64,000 nt of DNA from Paraburkholderia aromaticivorans (GTDB lineage: Bacteria > Pseudomonadota > Gammaproteobacteria > Burkholderiales > Burkholderiaceae). The stretch lies in assembly GCF_002278075.1 (NCBI RefSeq), contig NZ_CP022989.1, positions 2,976,001 to 3,040,000 of the forward strand, read 5' to 3'. The notes beneath the pieces were generated by a model. That model was given only the letters and a program-made list of their open reading frames with translations. It was not told the DNA's origin and made no database searches. The translations under genes and the position numbers were made by a program. Positions 56,974 through 64,000 of this stretch are shown one piece after another (position 1 is the stretch's first letter; every line of letters begins with the position of its first letter).

Positions 56974-58121
56974 GAAGCGAAGTCCTCGGGATGCAGCGGC
57001 GCGATCGCGCGGACTTTTTCGCCGGCGCTCACCGTATGCACGCCTTGCAGCACCACGCGTTCGCCGTCCTTGAGGCCCTGAGCGATCACGACCGTGCGCT
57101 CGTTGTAGCGCGTGACCGTGACGCGGCGCAGTTCCAGCGCGTTGTCCGCGGCTCGCACGATCCATACGGCGGGATGGGTGCCGTCGTGAAACAGTGCGGT
57201 GGCGGGCACGGTGAATGAAGCGTTCTGTCGGGCCGCGGTGTTGGCCCAGGCGGCGAGTTCGATATCCGCGGTCATGCCGAGGCGCACGTCCGCGCCGGGA
57301 TTCTCGAGCGTGAGTCTCGCGCGGTAGGTGCGGCTTTGCGGATCGGCGGCGGGTGAGAGTTCGCGCACGCGCGCGGCGAACTTGCGCCCAGGCAGCGCCG
57401 CGAGCGTGACGTGGGCGGTTTGGCCGAGCGAGAGCGCGGCGAGCGCGCTTTCCGGCACGTCGCACACCACGTCGATGTCGCCGCTCCAGGCGAGGTTGTA
57501 GACGGCCTGGCCCGCGGACACGTTCTGGCCGGTGTCGGCCTGTTCGGCGGTGATCACGCCGGCGTGGTCGGCGGCGAGCGTGGTGTAGTGCAGCTGGTCT
57601 TTCGACAGCGCGGCCTGCTGCGCGGCTTGATCGCGCTGCGCGACGGCGGATGCGTACGCATTGGTGGTCTGTTCGAGCTGCGCGGGGGCGATCAGGTTTT
57701 CTTTGGCCTGCGCCTGATCCCGATCGAGCTGCTGCTTCGCATAGACGAGGCTGTGCTGGGCGGCGGCGAGCTGCGCCTGCGCGCTCGCGGCATTTTTTTG
57801 CGCGTCGGCCGGATCGAGCCGGGCGACGATCTGACCGTTCTTCACCACGTCGCCGAGACGCACGCGCCGCTCGACGATCTTGCCGCCGACACGAAAGGAC
57901 AGCGGCGTCGAATAACGCGCCTGCACTTCGCCGGGCAACGAGGCTGCCGGCGCCTCGCTGCCGTCCGCATGCACGGCGACTGCGACCACCGGGCGCGGCT
58001 CGGGTGCCGCGGCTTCTTTCTTCGAACACGCGGCGAGCGTGACGACGCCCGCGAGAACCAGGGCGAATGCTGCATGGCGCAGGCGCTCGGGACGGCCATG
58101 TGGATGGGACTGCGGGCGCAT
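56970..58121 (-). CDS. RND efflux periplasmic adaptor (membrane fusion protein)
   Basis: 383 residues from ATG 58121; a GTG at 58151 with GGGG upstream is an alternative. Lipobox LAAC (Cys32), lipoyl domain halves around GKIVERRVRLGDVVKNGQIVARLD, helical hairpin (about 105-165), beta-barrel and membrane-proximal domains. First gene of an adaptor-pump-exit duct operon, divergent from a TetR regulator. Confidence 0.92.
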   Translation of the reverse strand: MRPQSHPHGRPERLRHAAFALVLAGVVTLAACSKKEAAAPEPRPVVAVAVHADGSEAPAASLPGEVQARYSTPLSFRVGGKIVERRVRLGDVVKNGQIVARLDPADAQKNAASAQAQLAAAQHSLVYAKQQLDRDQAQAKENLIAPAQLEQTTNAYASAVAQRDQAAQQAALSKDQLHYTTLAADHAGVITAEQADTGQNVSAGQAVYNLAWSGDIDVVCDVPESALAALSLGQTAHVTLAALPGRKFAARVRELSPAADPQSRTYRARLTLENPGADVRLGMTADIELAAWANTAARQNASFTVPATALFHDGTHPAVWIVRAADNALELRRVTVTRYNERTVVIAQGLKDGERVVLQGVHTVSAGEKVRAIAPLHPEDFAS

Positions 58122-58268
58122 CGCGGGCGATGCGCAGAGACCGGGACGCTTCACAATTACCCCAACTGGAGACAGCGAACGAACACGGCAAGCCGCAGTG
58201 GCCCGCCAGCGAAGACGCGCCGGCCAATATGCAATTGGCATACGCGTCTGACTTCGAATGACGCTTTG

Positions 58269-58296
58269 CATTCTAATACACACCTGTATTTGAATG
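58269..58296. promoter_or_regulatory. candidate operator for the divergent TetR regulator
   Basis: CATTCTAATACA-CACC-TGTATTTGAATG: 11 of 12 arm positions complementary. It lies between the efflux operon and the TetR gene and contains TAGAAT on the minus strand, a possible -10 of the pump operon. Confidence 0.6.
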
Positions 58297-58338
58297 TTGG
58301 GGTGAATTGGGATTCTTTTCAGTGCTAGACTTGCGCCC

Positions 58339-58956
58339 ATGAAACGGCAACGACTCACCCGCGAGCAGAGCAAAGACCAGACGCGCGAGCGTCTGCTCGA
58401 CGCTGCGCAAGCCATTTTTATGAAGAAGGGTTTTGTCGCGGCGAGTGTCGAAGACATCGCGGCGGCGGCGGGTTATACGCGCGGCGCGTTCTATTCGAAC
58501 TTCCGCAGCAAGAGCGAGTTGTTCCTCGAACTACTGCGGCGCGACCACGAGGTCATGCAGGCGGGGTTGCAGGCTATCTTCGCGAATGCGGCATCGCGTG
58601 AAGAAATGGAGGCGCGCGTGCTGCGCTACTACAGCAACCTGCATCGCGAGAACAAGTGTTTCTTGCTGTGGGTGGAGGCGAAGTTGCTGGCGGTGCGCGA
58701 CGGCCGTTTCCGGCTTCGCTTTAACGCGTTCATGCACGAAAAACTCGAGCAGTTGAGCGCGTATATCCGCGAGTTTTCGGCACGCGTGGGCACGCCGATG
58801 CTGATGCCGCCGGAGACGCTGGCGATCGGCTTGATGGGGTTGTGCGACGGCGTGCAGTTTTTCTACACGGTCGACCCGCAGAACGTGCCGGCGGAGATGG
58901 CTGAAACGGTGCTGGCGGGATTTTTCGCGCGCGTGGTGTTCGGGCGCGAAGCGTAA
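58339..58956 (+). CDS. TetR-family regulator of the RND pump
   Basis: 205 residues. HTH ASVEDIAAAAGYTRGAFYSNF (about 35-55) and FRSKSELFLELL, typical AcrR-type. Divergent from the pump operon with a shared inverted repeat, so a local repressor induced by a pump substrate. Confidence 0.88.
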   Translation: MKRQRLTREQSKDQTRERLLDAAQAIFMKKGFVAASVEDIAAAAGYTRGAFYSNFRSKSELFLELLRRDHEVMQAGLQAIFANAASREEMEARVLRYYSNLHRENKCFLLWVEAKLLAVRDGRFRLRFNAFMHEKLEQLSAYIREFSARVGTPMLMPPETLAIGLMGLCDGVQFFYTVDPQNVPAEMAETVLAGFFARVVFGREA

Positions 58957-58981
58957 AGCGTAAAGCGTAAAGCGTAAAGCG
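58951..58981. repeat. 7-bp tandem repeat at the TetR stop
   Basis: GCGTAAA four times plus GCG; the TetR stop TAA lies in the first copy. Confidence 0.85.
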
Positions 58982-58986
58982 CTGGA

Positions 58987-59199
58987 TCAGTTGGTCGCCA
59001 ATTGCGCGCAGGCGTCGGCAACCGGCGTTGCGCACACGAACGAATACTGGCCGCTGTAGCGCAGGACTTCTTCGCCCACATGCAGCACCACCTTGATGTC
59101 CGGGCAGCGTTCGTACGCAATGAAAGCCGAGCAGGCCGCCGCGGACCAGCAAACCAGCGAGAACGCGATTTTTTCGAAAAGCTGAAAACGATGTGTCAT
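58987..59199 (-). CDS. small secreted or membrane-anchored protein
   Basis: 70 residues. N-terminal hydrophobic segment (IAFSLVCWSAAACSAFIAY, about 11-29) then RCPDIKVVLHVGEEVLRYSGQYSF with a Cys on each side (RCPD, FVCATP) that could form a disulfide, ending AQLATN. The ordered hydrophobic and hydrophilic halves argue for a real gene; no ribosome site is obvious. A CCTAG/CTAGG inverted repeat lies upstream at 59246-59262. Function unknown. Confidence 0.5.
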   Translation of the reverse strand: MTHRFQLFEKIAFSLVCWSAAACSAFIAYERCPDIKVVLHVGEEVLRYSGQYSFVCATPVADACAQLATN

Positions 59200-59487
59200 A
59201 GCGATTGCAATTGATTTCCCATTCGGGCGCTATGATACCAGCATCCTAGGGTTTATACCTAGTCGAAATCCGCAATAGCTTTTGCCATAAACCGCACAAG
59301 AGATCTCGCGACGGCCACGCTGGCGTCTTCGGCAAACCTGTCGGGAATGTCATGTTCAGGTCAGGGTTGGGACATGATCGGGTCGATACAATCGGATCGT
59401 TGGGCAAACCCGCGCGCGCCTTGCCGCCGGGTCGACACAGGCGCGCGAGGTGCGCCGGCCCGGCTTTACCGTGGCAGGAGTCGTCCC

Positions 59488-60552
59488 ATGAACCAATTGC
59501 AGTCGATGCGCGTATTCGTCAAAGTGGCCGACCTCGGCAGTTTCGTCCGCGCGGCCGGCGCGCTGGATCTTTCCACCGCGGTCGTGACGCGCCACGTCGC
59601 CGATCTGGAAGCGCGCCTCGGCACGCGCCTGCTCAATCGCACCACGCGCCGTCTGTCGCTGACCGAATCGGGCATGACCTATCTGGAGCGCGTGCGCCAT
59701 ATTCTCGATGACCTGGAAGGCGTGGAGCAGATGGTGGTGGCGCGCAATCACGAGCCGGTCGGCACCTTGCGCATCGTCGCGCCGGTGGTGTTCGGGCTGC
59801 ATAGCCTCGCGCCGGTGGTGCAGTCTTACGCCGCGCGCTATCCGGAGGTCGTGCCCGATGTCACGCTCGCCGATCGCCATGTCGATCTGGTGGAAGAAGG
59901 GTTCGACGTCGGCATCCTCGTTGCGCGGCCCATGCGCAGCGCGAGTATCGTCATGCGGCGGCTGACCACCGGCTATATGACGGTCTGCGCGACGCCCGCT
60001 TATCTGGCCCAGCACGGCACGCCGACGCGGCCCGAGCATCTGCTCGCGCATCCGTGCCTGAGCCGGCCGTCCGAGCAGGGTGGCGAAGAACGCCTCTTCA
60101 GCGGGCCGGACGGCGACGTGCGGGTGCGGCCCACGAATGCGATCGTCGCGAACAATACGGAGATGCTCAGGCAGTTCGCGCTACTGGGCATGGGCGTGGC
60201 GATCCTGCCGAGCTATCTGATCGGCCGCGATCTGGCTTCCGGGCGGCTCGTGCCGCTGCTTTGCAACTACCATTTGCCGCAGATCGACATCACGATCGCC
60301 TATCCGAGCCGGCTGCATTTGCCGGCGAAGGTGCGGACTTTCATCGACCATCTGGTCGAGCATTTTCAGCCGCAGGGTCAGCAAACGCGCGATCCGCGCG
60401 CGCGGACCCAGGCGGGTGCCGCGAGCGGGGCAGCGGAGGTGATGAAGGGCCTGAAGCGCTCGCCCGAGCCGGAATTGTCCGTCGATGCCGATGGCGCGCC
60501 TGCGTTGCACAAGGTGGCGCGTTCGCGGATCGTGGCGTCGTCGCCGTTTTGA
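59488..60552 (+). CDS. LysR-family transcriptional regulator
   Basis: 354 residues. HTH region FVRAAGALDLSTAVVTRHVADLE in parts (about 19-41); effector domain to about residue 300, then an extra tail of about 50 residues rich in Arg, Ala and Gly. CAGGAG precedes the ATG at 59488. No divergent target gene, so its regulon is unclear. Confidence 0.87.
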   Translation: MNQLQSMRVFVKVADLGSFVRAAGALDLSTAVVTRHVADLEARLGTRLLNRTTRRLSLTESGMTYLERVRHILDDLEGVEQMVVARNHEPVGTLRIVAPVVFGLHSLAPVVQSYAARYPEVVPDVTLADRHVDLVEEGFDVGILVARPMRSASIVMRRLTTGYMTVCATPAYLAQHGTPTRPEHLLAHPCLSRPSEQGGEERLFSGPDGDVRVRPTNAIVANNTEMLRQFALLGMGVAILPSYLIGRDLASGRLVPLLCNYHLPQIDITIAYPSRLHLPAKVRTFIDHLVEHFQPQGQQTRDPRARTQAGAASGAAEVMKGLKRSPEPELSVDADGAPALHKVARSRIVASSPF

Positions 60553-60660
60553 TGCCGAGCGCGAGGCGCGCTGACATTTGCCGCGGCGCGCGCCAAAGGT
60601 CCCGGCCTTTGACGCGAGCGAGACGCGCAAAGGAATCATCGTAGGTGCGCCGCGTGTTGG

Positions 60661-60724
60661 CCGCAGCCGCGGCGAACTGCGGGATGGGCTCGTCGCCCGC
60701 AGCCGCGGCGAACTGCCGGATGGC
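60661..60724. repeat. 36-bp-period direct repeat
   Basis: Two 28-bp copies beginning CCGCAGCCGCGGCGAACTGC (60661-60688 and 60697-60724), nearly identical, in the gap between the LysR and cupin genes; the second touches the cupin stop. Confidence 0.7.
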
Positions 60725-61114
60725 CTAAATCCACACGTCGTTTGCCGCCGTCCGTTCGCTGACTTCCTCGCCGGTATTCTTTACGCCGCGCGGCTCGATC
60801 AGTAGCAGCTTCACTTCGCGTTCGGCGTACGGCTTGTGCTCGGTGCCCTTCGGCACCACGAACATTTCACCAGGCGAAATCAGCACGAAACCGTCGCGCA
60901 TGTCGATGCGAAGTTGCCCGTCGAGCACGATGAACGTTTCGTCGGTGTCGGCGTGCTCGTGCCAGATGAAGTCCCCTTCGATCCGCACCAGCTTGAACTG
61001 ATAGTCGTTCATTTCGGCGACCACGCGCGCTTGCCACTGGTCGTTGAAGAGCCCCAGTTTTTCCGCGAAATTGACGGCCTGATACGGCCGTTGAGTGAGT
61101 TGGGCGTTGGACAT
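60725..61114 (-). CDS. single-domain cupin protein
   Basis: 129 residues. Metal-binding cupin motifs His52, His54, Glu59 in WHEHADTDE and His93 in KGTEHKPY; otherwise a small beta-barrel. Substrate unknown. Convergent with the LysR gene. Confidence 0.87.
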   Translation of the reverse strand: MSNAQLTQRPYQAVNFAEKLGLFNDQWQARVVAEMNDYQFKLVRIEGDFIWHEHADTDETFIVLDGQLRIDMRDGFVLISPGEMFVVPKGTEHKPYAEREVKLLLIEPRGVKNTGEEVSERTAANDVWI

Positions 61115-61258
61115 CTCGGTGCTCCTCCTGAGCGGTTATGTCAGGCGGGAAGCGTACGGCGCGACGTATAGACGGGTCTTGAACGTTTGTGCGCGCGGCG
61201 TTGCGCGCCGCGCGATCAGGCAGGCAGGAATGCGGGCGGTCGGGCAGGCGAGTCACCG

Positions 61259-61346
61259 GCACGGAAGCACGGAAGCACGGAGGTACGGAGGTACGGAGGT
61301 ACGAGAGTACGAAAGCGCGCATGCACGAATGCACGAATGCACACCT
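61259..61346. repeat. degenerate octamer tandem array, eleven units
   Basis: Head-to-tail 8-bp units: GCACGGAA x2, GCACGGAG, GTACGGAG x2, GTACGAGA, GTACGAAA, GCGCGCAT, GCACGAAT x2, GCACACCT. Sequence changes stepwise along the array. Same unit as 3482-3513. Confidence 0.85.
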
Positions 61347-61362
61347 GCCTGCCCGCCCTCGC

Positions 61363-62268
61363 TCAGCGCCCGCCGTGCACCGACGACCCAAGCATCTTCA
61401 GCCACTGCGCGGGCGCAACGCCCCAGGCGTGCTTGAAATGCCGCGTCATGTGACTCTGATCGGCAAAGCCGCTGGCCGCGGCGGCGTCGGCAAGCGACAC
61501 GCCTTTGAGCACCAGTTGCCGCACGAGATCGAGACGCCGCATGGTCAGATAGCGGTGCGGACTGGTGCCGAACAGCGCGCGAAAATCCCGCGACAGACTC
61601 CAGCGGTCGCGACCCGATGCCGCAGCCAGTTCGTCGAGCGTGACGGCGCGATCGAGCGACGCCAGCAGGTAATCGCGCGCAAGCCTTGCCGCGCGATAAT
61701 CGACCGGTCGCGGCGTATCCCGGCCGCCCGCCACCGTGTCGAGGGCGACGGCCAGTTCATGGAGCGCGCCGTCCTGTTCGAGCGGGTCGATCGCGCTCTC
61801 CATTGCGCGCAACAGGCCCTCGGTGGCGGCGAAGAGGCGCGGATCGTTCGACAGCCCGCCTTCCAGGAAGGGCAGCGGCTTGCCGCCGAGCGCCTGCTGG
61901 AACAGCGCCGGATCGACATAGATCATGCGGTAGTGGAAACCGTAGCCGGTGCCGGCCTGGCCGTCGTGTGGTTCGTCGGGATGGAGCACCATCGTGCCGC
62001 CCGGCAGACTGCTTCGCATACTGCCGCGATAACGAAAACTCTGAACGCCGGCCAGCGTGCGGCCGATCGCATAAGTATCGTGCCGGTGCATCGCGTAGCC
62101 GGCATGATGAAAGAAAGCCTCGATCCGTTCGATGCCGTTCGCGCCTGCCGTTTGCGGCGAGCGATAGATCCAGTCGGACCCGTGCTTTTCGCCGGACGAA
62201 AGCGCAAGGGAAACCGAAGGAGAAGGCGCGCGGGAGCGAGGCGGCGACGAAGCCGGCTCGTCGCTCAT
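61363..62268 (-). CDS. AraC-family transcriptional regulator
   Basis: 301 residues. N-terminal cupin-like ligand domain (about 45-165: GYAMHRHDTYAIG, DEPHDGQ) and two C-terminal HTHs (VTLDELAAASGRDRWSLSRDF and VSLADAAAASGFADQSHMTRHF, ~205-285). Overlaps the end of the DUF2795 gene by 4 bases, an unusual close partner. Confidence 0.87.
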   Translation of the reverse strand: MSDEPASSPPRSRAPSPSVSLALSSGEKHGSDWIYRSPQTAGANGIERIEAFFHHAGYAMHRHDTYAIGRTLAGVQSFRYRGSMRSSLPGGTMVLHPDEPHDGQAGTGYGFHYRMIYVDPALFQQALGGKPLPFLEGGLSNDPRLFAATEGLLRAMESAIDPLEQDGALHELAVALDTVAGGRDTPRPVDYRAARLARDYLLASLDRAVTLDELAAASGRDRWSLSRDFRALFGTSPHRYLTMRRLDLVRQLVLKGVSLADAAAASGFADQSHMTRHFKHAWGVAPAQWLKMLGSSVHGGR

Positions 62269-62495
62269 GCGCCGAGGCCCGGACTGTAATTGCCGCTGAT
62301 CAGGCGCGTCACGGAGGCGATGTCGACGTAATCCTGTTCCGGCATGCCGTCGAGCATCGACAGCACCTCGTTGCTCGCGCCGGCTTCGCGCGCGGCGTCG
62401 ACCAGGGCGTCTTTGTTGGTGGGAAACTGGACGTCGCTCAGAAGATCGGCGATCTGAAGGTCAATCGACTCGCCGGGAATGGCCGATGCGGTCAT
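62265..62495 (-). CDS. DUF2795 small protein
   Basis: 76 residues with the DUF2795 pattern: DLQIADLLSDVQFPTNKDALVDAAREAGAS (in two parts) and VLSMLDGMPEQDYVDIASVTRLI. A small helical domain of unknown function. AGGAG precedes ATG 62495; stop overlaps the AraC start. Confidence 0.85.
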   Translation of the reverse strand: MTASAIPGESIDLQIADLLSDVQFPTNKDALVDAAREAGASNEVLSMLDGMPEQDYVDIASVTRLISGNYSPGLGA

Positions 62496-62691
62496 GCAAA
62501 CGCTCCTGGTGATACGGTTGGACGTGACGGTTGCCGCCGGGCCGGCGGACAGGCTCAGGGCAATGCCCGGGATACCGGTCGGACAATACCACGCCAGTAG
62601 CACACGCCTGCTTCCGCCCCCGGCGCGGCTTGATGCGCCAGAAAGCTCAAGCATGCAACCCGGCACGCATGTCGGTCCGCGACAAGTAGTC

Positions 62692-62946
62692 TCACGTCTG
62701 CAGATGCTCGTTCTGCCCGGTAAAGCTTCGGTCCAGATGTCGCGATTTGGGCAGCGCGATATGTTCCCATCGTTGCGGACGATTGCTGTCCGTGGCGGCG
62801 ACATCCGGCGCCGCGGGCGCGACGGGTGCGGCGTCAGCGCGTTCGGCAAGACTACTGGCGGTCGTGCTGTCGGGCGCGGTGTGAACCGGCGCGGCAAAAC
62901 AAGAGGCTGACAGCGTCACCATGGTCAACAGCGTCGAGGTTTTCAT
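62692..62946 (-). CDS. small secreted protein
   Basis: 84 residues. Signal peptide (MKTSTLLTMVTLSASCFAAP, cleavage near residue 20-24), Ala/Pro/Asp-rich middle, and a C-terminal basic/aromatic segment RPQRWEHIALPKSRHLDRSF. AGGAGG about 7 nt before the ATG is strong, so it is probably expressed. Function unknown. Confidence 0.65.
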   Translation of the reverse strand: MKTSTLLTMVTLSASCFAAPVHTAPDSTTASSLAERADAAPVAPAAPDVAATDSNRPQRWEHIALPKSRHLDRSFTGQNEHLQT

Positions 62947-63203
62947 CTCCCGACCTCCTAAGCTCATGCGGCGCTGACTGTAGAGCAAGCGCTGTGCCGT
63001 CCCCGCGTCGAAAGGACGGCCCACGCTACACGCGGCGTTGCGCGCCTGTTGCCCCCGCGTGGAAGGCAATCTTGCGGCGCACGCGCGTTCCCGACAAAAC
63101 GGCATTGTCGATTCCAGATGATGGCAGAAACCAGCCGACAACGCAGCAGCGCCGTCGCGAACGGTCATGCGGCGGGCATGTTGCGGTGCGGCAGACGCGC
63201 TTT

Positions 63204-64000
63204 CTAGCGCAATACCTCGAAGCGCGTCCACGGCCACGAAGGCCGGTCGCGCATGTAGCCGTTCAGCCAGTTCCACTGCGGATGCCGCTTCATGAACGCC
63301 TGAGCGTCGAACGGCCGCCCGCACGGATGGCCCCAGCGGGCGCTGAATGCCATCTCGCGGGCCATTTCGCTGTCGACCACTTTGCCGTCGTTGGCGCCCC
63401 ACGGATTGAACGGTCCGTGATCGGTACCGCCAAAACGCGCGTCGTCCAGTTCCAGATGCCCGCAGATGGTGCGTGAGCAAGGGTTGTCGTTACGGTCGAG
63501 ATAGACGTCGTGGTGGTCGGCGATCATCTCCTTGGCGAGTTCCACGTCGATCTTGCCGCGATGCAACTCTTCCAGCTGCATGAAGCGCAGACGGCGCGCG
63601 CCGTTCTTGCGCACGTCCGTAAAGTCTTCACCTTCGCCGAGGCATTCCTGGTTGCGGATCTTCAGATCGGTCGCGGTGTTGTAGCCGCTATAAAAACCGT
63701 CCCTGGTGCTTTCGAAACCGGAGAAGTGCAGGCCCAGTTCGTAGCGCGCGATCTCGCCGGTCTTGGTGTCGCCGAGCAGCCAGCTATTCGCATAGCCGCC
63801 GTTGTTGGCGATCGCGAACATTTCGCACCATTCGCCGATGCTGTTCGCGTACTGCGACGCGCGCCGCGAGCGGTAGAACTCGGGTGCGCCCGCCGCGTTG
63901 TAGCCGGCGAAGTTGGAGATGGTGGTTTCGGTCACCATCAGTCCGGCGGCGGTGACCCAGAAATCCGTGAGGCTGGAGATGCAGCCGGGCAAGCCTTGCA
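63204..64000 (-). CDS. phospholipase-B-like / peptidase C45-like protein, 5' end beyond window
   Basis: Open to the window edge. The segment LPGCISSLTDFWVTAAGLMVTETT matches the PLBD/laminin-ancestor pattern PGxxSSxDDFYxTxxGLxVxETT, with the Cys in the position that starts the mature chain after autocatalytic cleavage in relatives. The rest has GEWCEMFAIANNGGYANSWLLGD. At least 265 residues are present; the N-terminal region with signal peptide would be outside. Acyl amide or phospholipid hydrolysis is a family-based guess. Confidence 0.72.
   Translation of the reverse strand, partial: QGLPGCISSLTDFWVTAAGLMVTETTISNFAGYNAAGAPEFYRSRRASQYANSIGEWCEMFAIANNGGYANSWLLGDTKTGEIARYELGLHFSGFESTRDGFYSGYNTATDLKIRNQECLGEGEDFTDVRKNGARRLRFMQLEELHRGKIDVELAKEMIADHHDVYLDRNDNPCSRTICGHLELDDARFGGTDHGPFNPWGANDGKVVDSEMAREMAFSARWGHPCGRPFDAQAFMKRHPQWNWLNGYMRDRPSWPWTRFEVLR

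Noticed and set aside
53848..57081. 1077-codon antisense frame across the RND pump
   Set aside because: Same cause: codon bias of the true gene keeps the opposite frame free of stops.
53836..58227. Reading the RND pump as a 1463-residue protein
   Set aside because: The extra N-terminal part is an Arg-rich shadow of the adaptor gene; the ATG at 56973 overlapping the adaptor stop is the proper start.
61259..61346. Possible CRISPR array
   Set aside because: Units are 8 bp without spacers and degenerate; it is a simple tandem repeat.

Overview
The window reads like a stretch of chromosome from a Burkholderiaceae member, most likely Paraburkholderia. This is inferred from the GC-rich DNA, the Gram-negative envelope genes (class A PBP, HtrB/LpxL-type acyltransferase, RND pump, OmpW) and the families and their order. 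No rRNA, tRNA, CRISPR array, transposase or phage gene was recognised.

Layout. 1-1755: the end of a [NiFe] hydrogenase operon (large subunit cut by the window edge, plus its maturation protease). 1756-2506: no credible protein gene, but a LexA-type SOS box sits on a sigma70-like promoter that is followed about 95 nt later by a terminator-like hairpin, giving a candidate SOS-induced small RNA. 2507-5745: thpR, a small lipoprotein, a DUF1992-tadA-ldcA operon. 5858-24773: a purine-catabolism island. A GntR/FCD regulator is followed by an NCS1 permease, a hydantoin/allantoin racemase-like protein, puuE, uraD, alc and allA; then, on the other strand, a hipBA-type toxin-antitoxin pair, puuD (urate oxidation) and uraH; then an 8-oxoguanine/guanine deaminase-like gene, a LysR regulator and a complete BMP-type ABC importer. 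Together these can take imported purine or allantoin to xanthine/urate, 5-hydroxyisourate, OHCU, allantoin, allantoate, ureidoglycolate and finally glyoxylate plus urea. No xanthine dehydrogenase is in the window.

24937-35051: dodecin, a beta-hydroxyacid-dehydrogenase-like gene, an ABC-F protein, a lower-GC acyltransferase, an aldehyde dehydrogenase, a nitronate monooxygenase, ompW, a DUF1289 gene and mntH. 35138-39443: a potFGHI putrescine importer operon. 39504-44768: a soluble MCP and a Baeyer-Villiger-monooxygenase/alpha-beta-hydrolase pair divergent from a FabR-like TetR gene. 44880-52138: a PspA-TPR operon, a ribbon-helix-helix-like protein, mrcA and a lipid A acyltransferase. 52337-58956: an RND tripartite efflux operon with divergent TetR. 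58987-64000: regulators (LysR, AraC), a cupin, small proteins and the 3' part of a phospholipase-B-like gene.

The most notable non-coding signals are the SOS promoter/terminator pair at 2216-2346, four HipB-like operators including a 48-bp palindrome at 14504-14656, repeated TTGTTGACAA operators before the GntR gene, two look-alike DnaA-box pairs flanking mrcA-lpxL, a 42-bp perfect palindrome at 33033, and two octamer arrays built on the same unit near both ends of the window. All functions are inferred by reading the sequence; no database search was run.
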